Source: Bradyrhizobium sp. 164 (GTDB lineage: Bacteria > Pseudomonadota > Alphaproteobacteria > Rhizobiales > Xanthobacteraceae). From it: a DNA stretch of 64,000 nt. Shown here one piece after another: positions 16,965 through 25,308 of this stretch. Numbering within the stretch: the stretch's first letter is position 1; each line of letters opens with the position of its first letter. The translations under genes were made by a program, and so were the position numbers. The stretch is from the NCBI RefSeq assembly GCF_023073715.1, contig NZ_JADPKA010000046.1, positions 124,001 to 188,000 on the forward strand, in the 5' to 3' direction. Below the pieces are notes generated by a model. The model was not told where the DNA came from, did no database searches, and saw only the letters and a program-made list of their open reading frames with translations.

Positions 16965-17038
16965 GTCATTGCCGGGCTTGACCCGGCAATCCATCTTTTT
17001 CGGAGAGGATGGATACGCGGGTCGAGCCCGCGCATGAC
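16965..17038. repeat. Dispersed palindromic repeat (GTCATTGCCGGGCTTGACCCGGCAATCC type)
   Basis: The element opens GTCATTGCCGGGCTTGACC and closes CGGGTCGAGCCCGCGCATGAC, with the internal hairpin CATCTTTTTCGGAGAGGATG. It is a different sequence family from the GTCATTCCGGGGC repeats but has the same layout. It lies between the amidase 3' end and the enoyl-CoA hydratase 5' end. Confidence 0.78.
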
Positions 17039-17066
17039 GAGTTGTGCGCAGACGCTAGATGCGATT

Positions 17067-18488
17067 CTAACCCGCCGGCGGGCTCGGCCAAGGCCGCTGC
17101 GGGCCGCGTAGACCTTCAAAAGTCTTGGCCATGCCGAGCACGCCGATATCGTCGAAGCGACGGCCGACGATCTGCACGCCAATGGGAAAACCCTTGGCGT
17201 CGAAGCCGCCGTTGACGGAGATCGCGGGATTCTCCGACATATTCCACGGCACGGTATAGGCGATGTGCTCGAACGGCTTCATGGGATCGTTGGTGGGCGA
17301 GGCCCATTCCGCCGGATAGTTCACATTCGGCGCGGTCGGCGAGATCACATAGTCGATCTCGCAGAACAGCTTTCCTGCTGCTGCGCGGATCGCCATGGTC
17401 TGATTGAAGCCGCGGATGACGTCGACGCCTGACAGCTTTGCGCCGGACTCGCCCCATTTGAAGATGTAGGGCAGCACCTTGGCCTGCTCGGCCGGCGTCA
17501 GCTTGGACAGATCGTCCCACATGCGCGCACGCCAGAAATTGTCGAGGCCGTCGAGCATGTCGCGTGTGAGAATGCCGTCGACCTCGGTCACGATCGCGCC
17601 GGCGGATTCGAACGCCTTGGCCGCCTTCACGGCGACCTCGCGCACCGGCTTGTCCAGCGGCAGGCCGACGCCGGGATCGAGCATCAGGCCGATGCGCAGT
17701 TTGCGCGGAGACTTCTCCAGCCCCTTCCAGTTGAGCGGCTCGGCCGGCAGGCTCATCCCGTCGCGGCGATCGGGCTTGGCGATCACGCTCATCATCAGCG
17801 CACAATCGTCGACCGTGCGGGTCATGGGACCTGCGACGCGGCCGACATAGGCGGGATCGATCGGCACGCGGCCGAAGCTCGGCTTCAATCCGACGAGGCC
17901 ACACCAAGCGGCGGGCAGGCGCACCGAGCCACCGATATCGGTCCCGAGATGCAAGGGACCATAGCCGGCGGCAGCGGCGGCGCCCGCACCCGCGCTGGAG
18001 CCGCCGGGATTCTTGGAGAGGTCCCAGGGATTGCGCGCGAGCGCGTGAAAGCTGGAGAGACCGGAGGACAGCATGCCGTAATCGGGCATGGTGGTCTTGG
18101 CGAAGATGATGGCGCCGGCCTCGCGCAGCCGCGCGGCGGGCGGTGCGTCCTTCTCGGCCGGCACCAGCTTGACGCTGGCAGCACCCAGCGGCACCGGCAC
18201 GCCCTTGGTCGCGATGTTGTCCTTCACCGTAACAGGCACGCCGTCCAGTGCGCCGCACGGCTCGCCGCCGCTCCAGCGCGCGGTCGAGGCCTTTGCGACC
18301 TCGCGCGCGCCGTCGGGATCGAATGCATAGAGCGCCTTCAGATGCGGTTCCCACGCCGCGACATGCGCAAGCACGTCTTCAAGCACCTCGCTCGGCGAGA
18401 ACTGCTTGGCGCGATAGCCCGCGATCAGATCGACCGCCGACAGATCATGCAGCGAGGTGACCGTCTCTTCGACGCTCTCTTTATGCAT
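17067..18488 (-). CDS. Amidase (amidase signature family)
   Basis: This 473-residue amidase-signature hydrolase uses the Ser-cisSer-Lys triad: Lys in VTVKDNIATKGV, and the two serines in NPGGSSAGAGAAAAAG followed by GTDIGGSVRLPAAWCGLVGLKPSFGRVP. It cleaves C-N bonds of amides, with the exact substrate open. The ATG at 18488 overlaps the stop of the upstream M20 gene by eight bases (ATGCATAA), so it is the last gene of the peptide-degradation operon. Longer in-frame starts exist but would lie wholly inside the upstream gene. Confidence 0.94.
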   Translation of the reverse strand: MHKESVEETVTSLHDLSAVDLIAGYRAKQFSPSEVLEDVLAHVAAWEPHLKALYAFDPDGAREVAKASTARWSGGEPCGALDGVPVTVKDNIATKGVPVPLGAASVKLVPAEKDAPPAARLREAGAIIFAKTTMPDYGMLSSGLSSFHALARNPWDLSKNPGGSSAGAGAAAAAGYGPLHLGTDIGGSVRLPAAWCGLVGLKPSFGRVPIDPAYVGRVAGPMTRTVDDCALMMSVIAKPDRRDGMSLPAEPLNWKGLEKSPRKLRIGLMLDPGVGLPLDKPVREVAVKAAKAFESAGAIVTEVDGILTRDMLDGLDNFWRARMWDDLSKLTPAEQAKVLPYIFKWGESGAKLSGVDVIRGFNQTMAIRAAAGKLFCEIDYVISPTAPNVNYPAEWASPTNDPMKPFEHIAYTVPWNMSENPAISVNGGFDAKGFPIGVQIVGRRFDDIGVLGMAKTFEGLRGPQRPWPSPPAG

Positions 18489-19653
18489 TGCCACCCACCG
18501 GCATGCGGGTTTCGATGATGCGGGCAAACATGCTGGCGCCGATCGGCAGGATCTTGTCGTCGAGCACGAAACCGGGATTGTGCACAGGCACCGAGCCGTC
18601 ATGGCCGACCCAGAAATAGGCGCCGGGGATGGTCTGCAGCATGTCGGCAAAATCCTCGCTGCCCATCTTCGGTTGGGCGCGGGTGATCACGTTGGCAGGA
18701 TCGACCACGGTGCGCGCGACCTCCTCGACCACCTTGGACTGCTCAACCTGGTTGACCAGCACGCCGAACGTGTCGCGGATGTCGGCCGCGATCTCGCACT
18801 GGAATGCGGCGGCGATACCAGCGCAGATCGTGCGGATGCGCTCGCTGATCATGGCGCGGACTTCGTTGGAGAAGGTGCGGATGGTGCCGCAAAGATGCGC
18901 TTCGCCTGGGATGACGTTATAGGCGGAGCCCGCATGGATCTGGGTGATCGAGATGACGGCGGATTGCAGCGGCTCGACGTTGCGGCTGACGATGGTCTGG
19001 ATCGCCTGCGCCAGCGTGGTCGCGATGATCACCGCGTCCTTGGATCGCTCGGGCATCGCGCCATGCGCGCCGTAGCCCGTGATGCGGAGGTCGAAGAAGT
19101 CGGCGCCGGCCATCGCCGGGCCCGGCAGAATCGCGATCTCGCCGTGGTTGAGATCGGGCGCGTTGTGCAGGCCGTAGAGCTCGTCGCAGGGAAATTTTTC
19201 GAACAGTCCGTCCTTGATCATGGCACGGGCGCCGCCGAGGCCTTCCTCGGCCGGCTGGAAGATCAGGTGCACGGTGCCGTCGAAATTGCGGGTCTCGGCG
19301 AGATAGCGCGCGGTGCCGAGCAGCATGGTGGTGTGGCCGTCGTGGCCGCAGCCGTGGAAGCGGCCGGGAATTTTCGAGCTCCATTTCAGATTGGTGTTCT
19401 CTTCCATCGGCAGCGCGTCCATATCGGCGCGCAGGCCGATGCGCTTGCCGCTCGTGCCCTTACCCTTGATGACGCCGATCACGCCGGTGCCGCCGAGACC
19501 GCGATGCACCTCGATGCCCCAGCTCTTCAGCTTGTCGGCGACGATACCGGAGGTGCGCACTTCCTCAAAGCCGATCTCGGGATGGGCGTGGAGGTCGCGC
19601 CTGATAGCGGTGAGTTCGTCGGCATAGCCGTCGATGCGGTCGATCGTGGGCAT
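18481..19653 (-). CDS. M20 family amidohydrolase/aminoacylase (hippurate hydrolase-like)
   Basis: The 390-residue M20D-type metallohydrolase removes an acyl or amino-acid group from N-substituted amino acids. Marks are RRDLHAHPEIGFEE (residues 18-31), LRADMDALPMEE, the metal-binding GRFHGCGHDGHTTMLLG near residue 95, FQPAEEGLGGARAMI and the C-terminal PKMGSEDFADML. No signal peptide is present, so it acts in the cytosol on imported substrate. It lies 13 bases after the MlrC-type gene and overlaps the amidase gene, placing it in the middle of a three-gene hydrolase run. Confidence 0.94.
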   Translation of the reverse strand: MPTIDRIDGYADELTAIRRDLHAHPEIGFEEVRTSGIVADKLKSWGIEVHRGLGGTGVIGVIKGKGTSGKRIGLRADMDALPMEENTNLKWSSKIPGRFHGCGHDGHTTMLLGTARYLAETRNFDGTVHLIFQPAEEGLGGARAMIKDGLFEKFPCDELYGLHNAPDLNHGEIAILPGPAMAGADFFDLRITGYGAHGAMPERSKDAVIIATTLAQAIQTIVSRNVEPLQSAVISITQIHAGSAYNVIPGEAHLCGTIRTFSNEVRAMISERIRTICAGIAAAFQCEIAADIRDTFGVLVNQVEQSKVVEEVARTVVDPANVITRAQPKMGSEDFADMLQTIPGAYFWVGHDGSVPVHNPGFVLDDKILPIGASMFARIIETRMPVGGNA

Positions 19654-19666
19654 GTGTCCTGTCCGG

Positions 19667-21172
19667 TTAGCGTGAGGAAGGGGTGAAGGCGGGTCCGTTC
19701 GGCTTGATGCGGATGCCCGGCCGCAGGCGCGTCCAGGGCAGGCAGGCGGTGTCGGCCGGCATCGCGCCCGGTGCGGCGCAAATCAGCAGCTTTTCCGCGA
19801 TCGGCTCGAAATCGGCGCGGAAGTGCACCGAGCTCTTGTTGACCAAAATCTTCTCTCGCGTCGGCTCGATGCCGACATAGCGGTACATTGCCTGATCGGC
19901 GAGCTGCGCCTTGTGCGAGGAGACGACGACGCGGACGTCGCCGATGCGCAAGGCTGCGGAGGGGCCCATCTCCATCTCGCGGCCGCCATAATAAGGGCCG
20001 GACGCGATGAAGCGGCCGTCGGAGAGTTTTTCGACCACGAAGGTCTCGCGATAGGGCTCGTCGCCCGGAATGCCGGACTTGCCGCCGAGCGACAGCGTGA
20101 CGGCGGCCCCGACGCCGGCTGCATGCGCGGCTCTGGCCGATTCCGGATCGTAGATCACCCCCGTCGCGGCACTTGCCTTGTTGCGCACCAGTGCGCGCAG
20201 CATACCGGTGGTATCGGAATCGCCGCCCGCGCCGGGATTGTCCTGGGTGTCGGCGATGACGATCGGCTTGCTCGCACCCTTGGAAAGCTCCATCGCATGG
20301 CGCACGCCGTCGTCGGGCGACCAGATCTTGCCGTCGAAGTCGTCCTCGTGGCTTTCGATCAGCTTGAGAAGCGCATCGGCCGCGCGGTCGGCGTCCGCTT
20401 GCGTCTTGCCATAGGCGAACACGCTCGGCCCGCAATCGCGGAAATCGGCGGCGGGGAAGCCGGGCGCGAAGGACAGCGTCGGAACCGCGTCACCCTCCAG
20501 CGCGGCGAGCTTCTCGTAGATGCTTTTGGTCGGCTGGTCGCTCGTGCACTGCCAGCTGATCGGGATCAGGAATGGCAATTGCCGGAACGCCTTTGCGAAG
20601 CGTTGCCTGGACTTCAGGAGCAGTGCGAGATGGCGCGCACAGGCGCGGCCGGTTGCGGCCATGTCGACATGCGGATAGGTGCGGTAGGCGATCAGCGCGT
20701 CGGCATGCTCGATCATCTCGGGCGTGACGTTGGCGTGCAGGTCGAGGCTCGCGACCAGCGGAATATCTTTGCCGATGATCCGGCGCACGCGCGCCAGGAT
20801 CTCGCCTTCGCCATCGTCGAGGTGCTCGGCCACCATCGCGCCGTGCAGGTCGAGATAGACGGCATCGAGCGGACCGGCGGCTGCGATGCCGTCGATCATC
20901 ACCTTCACGATGCGCTCGAAAGCATCTTTGGTGACATGCGCCGACGGGCTCGCACCGCAGGCGATCGTTGGGATGAGTTCCCAATCGTTCATTTCAGCGC
21001 CGTCGACGAAGCCCGCGAGACCGACATTGATGCGCCGCATCACCTTCAACACGTCGGCGCCCTGCGTCATCGCCGGCCAGCCGCCGCCATGCTGGAAGTC
21101 CGCGAACGTCGCCTTCGTCGGCGCGAAGGTGTTGGTCTCGTGCAGGAAGCCGCCGACGGCGATACGTGTCAT
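19667..21172 (-). CDS. M81 family metallopeptidase (microcystinase C/MlrC-like)
   Basis: The 501-residue protein begins MTRIAVGGFLHETNTFAPTKATF, the MlrC signature containing the metal-site HETN. Further marks are YLDLHGAMVAEHLDDGEGE, SLDLHANVTPEMIEHADALIAYRTYPHVDM, and the C-terminal domain with IADTQDNPGAGGDSDTTGMLRAL. MlrC in microcystin degraders cleaves linear tetrapeptides or Adda; here no mlrA or mlrB is present, so a role on ordinary or modified peptides is more likely. It is the first of three hydrolase genes downstream of the ABC transporter, whose ATPase gene ends 277 bases upstream across a repeat. Confidence 0.93.
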   Translation of the reverse strand: MTRIAVGGFLHETNTFAPTKATFADFQHGGGWPAMTQGADVLKVMRRINVGLAGFVDGAEMNDWELIPTIACGASPSAHVTKDAFERIVKVMIDGIAAAGPLDAVYLDLHGAMVAEHLDDGEGEILARVRRIIGKDIPLVASLDLHANVTPEMIEHADALIAYRTYPHVDMAATGRACARHLALLLKSRQRFAKAFRQLPFLIPISWQCTSDQPTKSIYEKLAALEGDAVPTLSFAPGFPAADFRDCGPSVFAYGKTQADADRAADALLKLIESHEDDFDGKIWSPDDGVRHAMELSKGASKPIVIADTQDNPGAGGDSDTTGMLRALVRNKASAATGVIYDPESARAAHAAGVGAAVTLSLGGKSGIPGDEPYRETFVVEKLSDGRFIASGPYYGGREMEMGPSAALRIGDVRVVVSSHKAQLADQAMYRYVGIEPTREKILVNKSSVHFRADFEPIAEKLLICAAPGAMPADTACLPWTRLRPGIRIKPNGPAFTPSSR

Positions 21173-21328
21173 TCGATCCAGTCCAATCGATCAAGAGTGC
21201 GCGAAGTTAGCCTTGGCCTTGCTGCAAGAGCAAGGTGGGAAGCAATCGCGCCATGCATGGGGTCAGATCGTTTTGGGAATGCTGCGGATGCGGTGGGGTG
21301 TGAGAGGAGCCATCTGCCACACCGCGGA

Positions 21329-21446
21329 GTCGTCCTGGCGAAGACCAGGAGCCACCGCGAGGTCCATCTGTCGTGTGCGCTGTAGTCCCGAGTGATGAGC
21401 CTCGCCAAACGTCTCCCGTAATGGGTTCTGGCTTTCGCCAGAACGA
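21329..21446. repeat. Dispersed palindromic repeat (GTCGTCCTGGCGAAGACCAGGA type)
   Basis: The left end GTCGTCCTGGCGAAGACCAG pairs with the right end TTCTGGCTTTCGCCAGAACGAC. The element sits directly before the stop codon of the fused ABC ATPase gene and separates it from the MlrC-like gene. It represents a third repeat family in this window. Confidence 0.75.
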
Positions 21447-21448
21447 CG

Positions 21449-23098
21449 TCAGGCGCTCGCCGCCACGCCCTCCGACACCGGCCGGAAGTTCGCAAAGTCC
21501 CAGCCTCGCCCCGGAGCCGCATCCAGCAGTGCCTTGGTGTAGGCCTCCTTCGGATGCGTCAGCACTTCGGCGGCGGGGCCCTGTTCGACGACGCGGCCGT
21601 GCTGCATCACCACGACCTCGTCGCAGATTTGCGCGGCGACGCGCAAATCATGGGTGATGAACAGGATCGCGATGCCGAGCCGCTTCTGGATCTCGTCGAG
21701 CAGCTCCAGCACTTGCGCCTGCACGGAGACGTCGAGCGCGGAGACCGCTTCGTCCGCGACCAGCACATCGGGATCGAGCGCGAGCGCCCGGGCAATGGCG
21801 ATGCGCTGGCGCTGTCCGCCGGAGAACTGGTGCGGATAGCGCGACACCGCATCGACCGGCAGGCCGACCAACTCGAGCAGATCGCGCGCCCGCTTCATCG
21901 CCTCGGTGTGCGAGACGCCGTAGTTGATCGGGCCTTCGGCGATGCTCTCGCCGACGGTGACGCGCGGATTGAGCGAGCGATAGGGATCCTGGAACACGAT
22001 CTGAATCTTTTGCCGGTGCGGCTGGAGCAGGCGGCGCGAGATATCGGCAATCTCGCGGCCGGCGAGGCGCACGCCGCCGGAGGTCGGATCGATCAAGCGG
22101 ACGATGCAGCGCGCGACCGTCGACTTGCCGGAACCGCTCTCACCGACGATGCCGAGCGTACGGCCCTTGCGCAGTGTCAGCGTCACCTTGTCGGCGGCGA
22201 CGACCTCACGGCCTTTGCCGAAGAAGGCGCGCTCCTTATAGACCTTGCTGAGCTCGTTGGCTTCCAGCACCACCGGCTCCTTGGTCTCGTCCCGCGCCGC
22301 GCGCGGCACCAAGCTCGGCACTGCGGCGAGCAAATTGCGGGTGTATTCCATGGTGGGATTGCGCAGCACGGTATCGAGCGCGCCGGTCTCGACGAGGCGG
22401 CCCTGCCGCATCACCGCGACCCGGTCGGCGATCTCGGCCACCACGCCCATATCGTGAGTGATGAACAGCACGGCGGTGCCGTGATCGCGCTGGAGGTCGC
22501 GGATCAGGGTCAAAATCTGCTTCTGCGTGGTGACGTCGAGCGCGGTGGTGGGCTCGTCCGCGATCAGCAGCTTCGGCTCGAGCACGAGCGCCATTGCGAT
22601 CATGATGCGCTGGCGCTGGCCGCCGGAGAGGCGGTGCGGGTAAGAGGCGAAGATGCGCTCGACCTGGGGCAGGCGGACCTGCTCCATCATGTCGAGGATG
22701 CGCTTCTTGCGCGCTTTGGCGTCAAGATCGGTATGGGCGCGCAGCACCTCGTCGATCTGGCGGCCGACCGGCACCACCGGATTGAGCGCGGTCATCGGCT
22801 CCTGGAAGATCATCGCCATCTGCGTCGCGCGGAGCTGGCGCAGGCGGCGGTCGGTCGCGGTCAGCAGCTCCTCGCCGACCAGCTTGATGCTGCCGCCGGT
22901 CGGCACCAGCGTGCCCTTCGGCAACAGGCCCATCGTGGTGAGGGAGGTCACCGACTTGCCCGAGCCGCTTTCGCCGACGAGGCACAGCGTCTCGCGCTCG
23001 CGTACCTGGATCGAGATGCCGTCGATGATCTTCGGCCCACCCGGCTTCTTGCCGATGGAGACGACGAGGTTGTTGATGTCGAGGATGGTGCTGGTCAT
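21449..23098 (-). CDS. Peptide ABC transporter, fused double ATP-binding protein (DppD-DppF type)
   Basis: This 549-residue protein joins the two ATPases that are usually separate in Dpp/Opp systems. The first half has Walker A GESGSGKSVTS (about residue 42), signature LSGGQRQRIMIAMAL and Walker B LLIADEPTTALDVT; the second has GESGSGKSTVA (about residue 325), FSGGQRQRIAIARAL and VLVADEAVSALDVS. Both halves look active. It energises import through the DppB/DppC-like pore encoded upstream. The ATG at 23098 (MTSTILDINNLVVSIGKK) is preferred over an earlier start inside the repeat. Confidence 0.95.
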   Translation of the reverse strand: MTSTILDINNLVVSIGKKPGGPKIIDGISIQVRERETLCLVGESGSGKSVTSLTTMGLLPKGTLVPTGGSIKLVGEELLTATDRRLRQLRATQMAMIFQEPMTALNPVVPVGRQIDEVLRAHTDLDAKARKKRILDMMEQVRLPQVERIFASYPHRLSGGQRQRIMIAMALVLEPKLLIADEPTTALDVTTQKQILTLIRDLQRDHGTAVLFITHDMGVVAEIADRVAVMRQGRLVETGALDTVLRNPTMEYTRNLLAAVPSLVPRAARDETKEPVVLEANELSKVYKERAFFGKGREVVAADKVTLTLRKGRTLGIVGESGSGKSTVARCIVRLIDPTSGGVRLAGREIADISRRLLQPHRQKIQIVFQDPYRSLNPRVTVGESIAEGPINYGVSHTEAMKRARDLLELVGLPVDAVSRYPHQFSGGQRQRIAIARALALDPDVLVADEAVSALDVSVQAQVLELLDEIQKRLGIAILFITHDLRVAAQICDEVVVMQHGRVVEQGPAAEVLTHPKEAYTKALLDAAPGRGWDFANFRPVSEGVAASA

Positions 23099-23110
23099 GC
23101 AGGGTCTTTC

Positions 23111-23214
23111 GTCATTCCGGGGCGCGCGCAGCGCGAACCCGGAATCCACCGGGCGTCAGTCCAAGCGGTGAAATGGATTCCGGGTTCGCGCCAAGAGGCG
23201 CGCCCCGGAATGAC
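23111..23214. repeat. Dispersed palindromic repeat within the peptide ABC operon
   Basis: The 104-base element begins GTCATTCCGGGGCGCGCGCA and ends GCGCGCCCCGGAATGAC, with an inner pair (GAACCCGGAATCCA and TGGATTCCGGGTTC). It fills the gap between the permease gene ending at 23228 and the ATPase gene starting at 23098. Confidence 0.9.
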
Positions 23215-23227
23215 ACTATTACCTGTT

Positions 23228-24115
23228 TCACTTCCCCTCCCGCTGCTTCATGCGCGGATCGAGGGCGTCGCGGGCGGCATCGCCGATCAAATTGATGCTG
23301 AGAATGGCGATCGAGAGCAGCAGGCCCGGCCAGAAGATCAGCGACGGCTTGAGCTGGAAGTACTGGCGGCCCTCGGCCATGATGTTGCCCCAGGTCGGCG
23401 TCTCCGGCGAAATGCCGGCGCCCAGGAAGGAGAGGATGGCCTCGGTCAGGATCGCGGAGGCGCAAACATAGGTGCCCTGGACGATCAGCGGTGCAATCGT
23501 GTTCGGCATCAGATGCCGCCACATGATCTTCGGCAGGCTGGAGCCGACCGAAATCGCTGCCTCGACGTAGGGCTCCTCGCGCGCCGACAGCACCACCGAG
23601 CGCACCAGGCGCGCCACGCGCGGGATTTCCGGAATGGTGATCGCGATCAGCACGGTCCAGAGGCTGGCGCCAGAGAGTGACACCACGGCGATCGCGAGCA
23701 GGATGCTCGGCATCGCCATCAGGCCGTCCATGATCCGCATCATCACGGCATCGACCAGCTTGAAGAAGCCGGACACGAGACCGATTGCAAGCCCAATGGC
23801 GACCGAGAGAATCGCCGAACCGATGCCGATCAGGAGTGAGATGCGGCCGCCATAGATGACACGCGACAGCAGGTCGCGGCCGTAGGCGTCGGTGCCGAGC
23901 AGGAACTGCGCCGACGACGGCTTCAGCCGCTGCGACGGCGCAAGCTGGATCGGATCATGCGGCGCGATCAGCGGCGCGAGAATCGAGATCACCACGACCA
24001 GCCCGAGCAAGACCGTGGCCGTCGCGATGATTGGCGTCGAGGTGAGAAATCCGAAGCGCGGCCGCAGCGGCGACGTGATCGGAATGGATGACTGGGGAAG
24101 GCTATCGACCGACAT
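23228..24115 (-). CDS. Peptide ABC transporter permease (DppC type)
   Basis: The 295-residue inner-membrane protein is the second pore subunit of a Dpp/Opp importer. It starts with a polar tail, one helix (ATATVLLGLVVVISILAPLIA), the DppC N-terminal motif HDPIQLAPSQRLKPSSAQFLLGTDAYGRDLLSRVIYGGRISL, and the BPD permease loop EEPYVEAAISVGSSLPKIMWRHLMPN that contacts the ATPase. About six helices are visible. The gene follows dppB-like by 19 bases. Confidence 0.94.
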   Translation of the reverse strand: MSVDSLPQSSIPITSPLRPRFGFLTSTPIIATATVLLGLVVVISILAPLIAPHDPIQLAPSQRLKPSSAQFLLGTDAYGRDLLSRVIYGGRISLLIGIGSAILSVAIGLAIGLVSGFFKLVDAVMMRIMDGLMAMPSILLAIAVVSLSGASLWTVLIAITIPEIPRVARLVRSVVLSAREEPYVEAAISVGSSLPKIMWRHLMPNTIAPLIVQGTYVCASAILTEAILSFLGAGISPETPTWGNIMAEGRQYFQLKPSLIFWPGLLLSIAILSINLIGDAARDALDPRMKQREGK

Positions 24116-24134
24116 TATTGTTGTTACCCTTGCC

Positions 24135-25076
24135 TCAGTACCGAATCCGGGGATCGAGCAGCGTATAGGCGACGTCGATCAGGAGATTGACGACGACATA
24201 GATCAGCGACGTCAGCAGGATCATCGCCTGGATCACCGGATAGTCGCGCGCCAGCACCGCATCCACGGTGAGGCGGCCGATGCCGGGAATGTTGAACACG
24301 CTCTCGGTGACGACGACGCCGGAGATCAGCAGCGCAAAGCCGGTGCCGATCACGGTGATCACGGGCACGGCCGCGTTGCGCAGCGCATGCCGCATCATCA
24401 CCGCGACCTCGTTGATGCCCTTGGCGCGCGCCGTGCGGACATAATCTTCGCCGAGCACGTCGAGCATCGCCGCACGCGTCATGCGCGCGATCAGCGCGAT
24501 GTAGATGAAGGAGAGCGCGCAGGTCGGCAAGATGATGCGTTCGAAGAAGGGCCCAAAACCACTCGAGATGCTCTTGAAGCCCTGCACCGGGACCCAGCGC
24601 AGATTGATCGCGAAGATTTCGATCAGGACATAGCCGACGACGAACACCGGGACGGAGAAGCCCAGCACGGACAGGCCCATCACGAAACGGTCGATCCAGG
24701 TGCCATGCTTCCACGCCGCGATTACGCCCAGGGGCACGGCGACGACGACGGCGAGGATGATGGTCGACAGCGCGATCGAGATCGACGGCTCGACACGCTG
24801 GCCGATCATCTTCATCACCGGCAGGTTGGAAATCAGCGACGTCCCGAGATCGCCGTGCAGCAGCTTGTTCACCCAGGTGACGAACTGCACGATCAGGGGC
24901 TCGTTGAGGCCGAGCGAGGCGCGGATGCGCTCCAGCCGTTCCGGCGTCGCGTTGTCGCCGGCAAGAATCGCGGCGGGATCGCCGGGGGTGAGGCGGAGCA
25001 GCAGGAAGACGAACAGCGCGACGACGCCCATTACGGGCACGGCGGCGAAGATTCGGCGAACGAGATATCCGAGCAA
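24135..25076 (-). CDS. Peptide ABC transporter permease (DppB type)
   Basis: The 313-residue first pore subunit begins MLGYLVRRIFAAVPVMGVVALFVFLLLRLTPGDPAAILAG, the DppB signature, and has the EAA loop DYVRTARAKGINEVAVMMRHALRNAAVPV near residue 200. Five to six helices are visible. It precedes dppC-like by 19 bases on the minus strand. The upstream gene on the same strand is an M20 peptidase, separated by a repeat. Confidence 0.94.
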   Translation of the reverse strand: MLGYLVRRIFAAVPVMGVVALFVFLLLRLTPGDPAAILAGDNATPERLERIRASLGLNEPLIVQFVTWVNKLLHGDLGTSLISNLPVMKMIGQRVEPSISIALSTIILAVVVAVPLGVIAAWKHGTWIDRFVMGLSVLGFSVPVFVVGYVLIEIFAINLRWVPVQGFKSISSGFGPFFERIILPTCALSFIYIALIARMTRAAMLDVLGEDYVRTARAKGINEVAVMMRHALRNAAVPVITVIGTGFALLISGVVVTESVFNIPGIGRLTVDAVLARDYPVIQAMILLTSLIYVVVNLLIDVAYTLLDPRIRY

Positions 25077-25216
25077 GTTGGATCCGTCAGATTAGAGTCA
25101 AATCGGGCAGGGCCTTCGGCAAGCCTGCCATTAGCCTAACATTTCAGCAATTCCCGTGCCATCCGGGCCACAGCTTTTACAGGGCGGCCTGTCGTGGCGT
25201 GCTCTCTTTGCCCGTC

Positions 25217-25296
25217 GTCATTCCGGGGCGCGTCGAAGACGCGAACCCGGAATCTCGAGATTCCGGGCTCGGTCCTTCGGACCGCCCCGGAATGAC
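25217..25296. repeat. Dispersed palindromic repeat (GTCATTCCGGGGC family)
   Basis: The 80-base element has ends GTCATTCCGGGGCG and CGCCCCGGAATGAC and the central perfect palindrome CCCGGAATCTCGAGATTCCGGG, almost the same as the copy at 12491-12570. It sits between the M20 gene and dppB. Confidence 0.92.
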
Positions 25297-25308
25297 GGAC
25301 TCAGACAG

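Noticed and set aside
18489..18650. N-terminal extension of the amidase
   Set aside because: It lies entirely within the M20 gene and has a Cys/Ser/Pro-rich shadow composition. The start at 18488 overlaps the M20 stop by eight bases and gives a normal amidase N-terminus.
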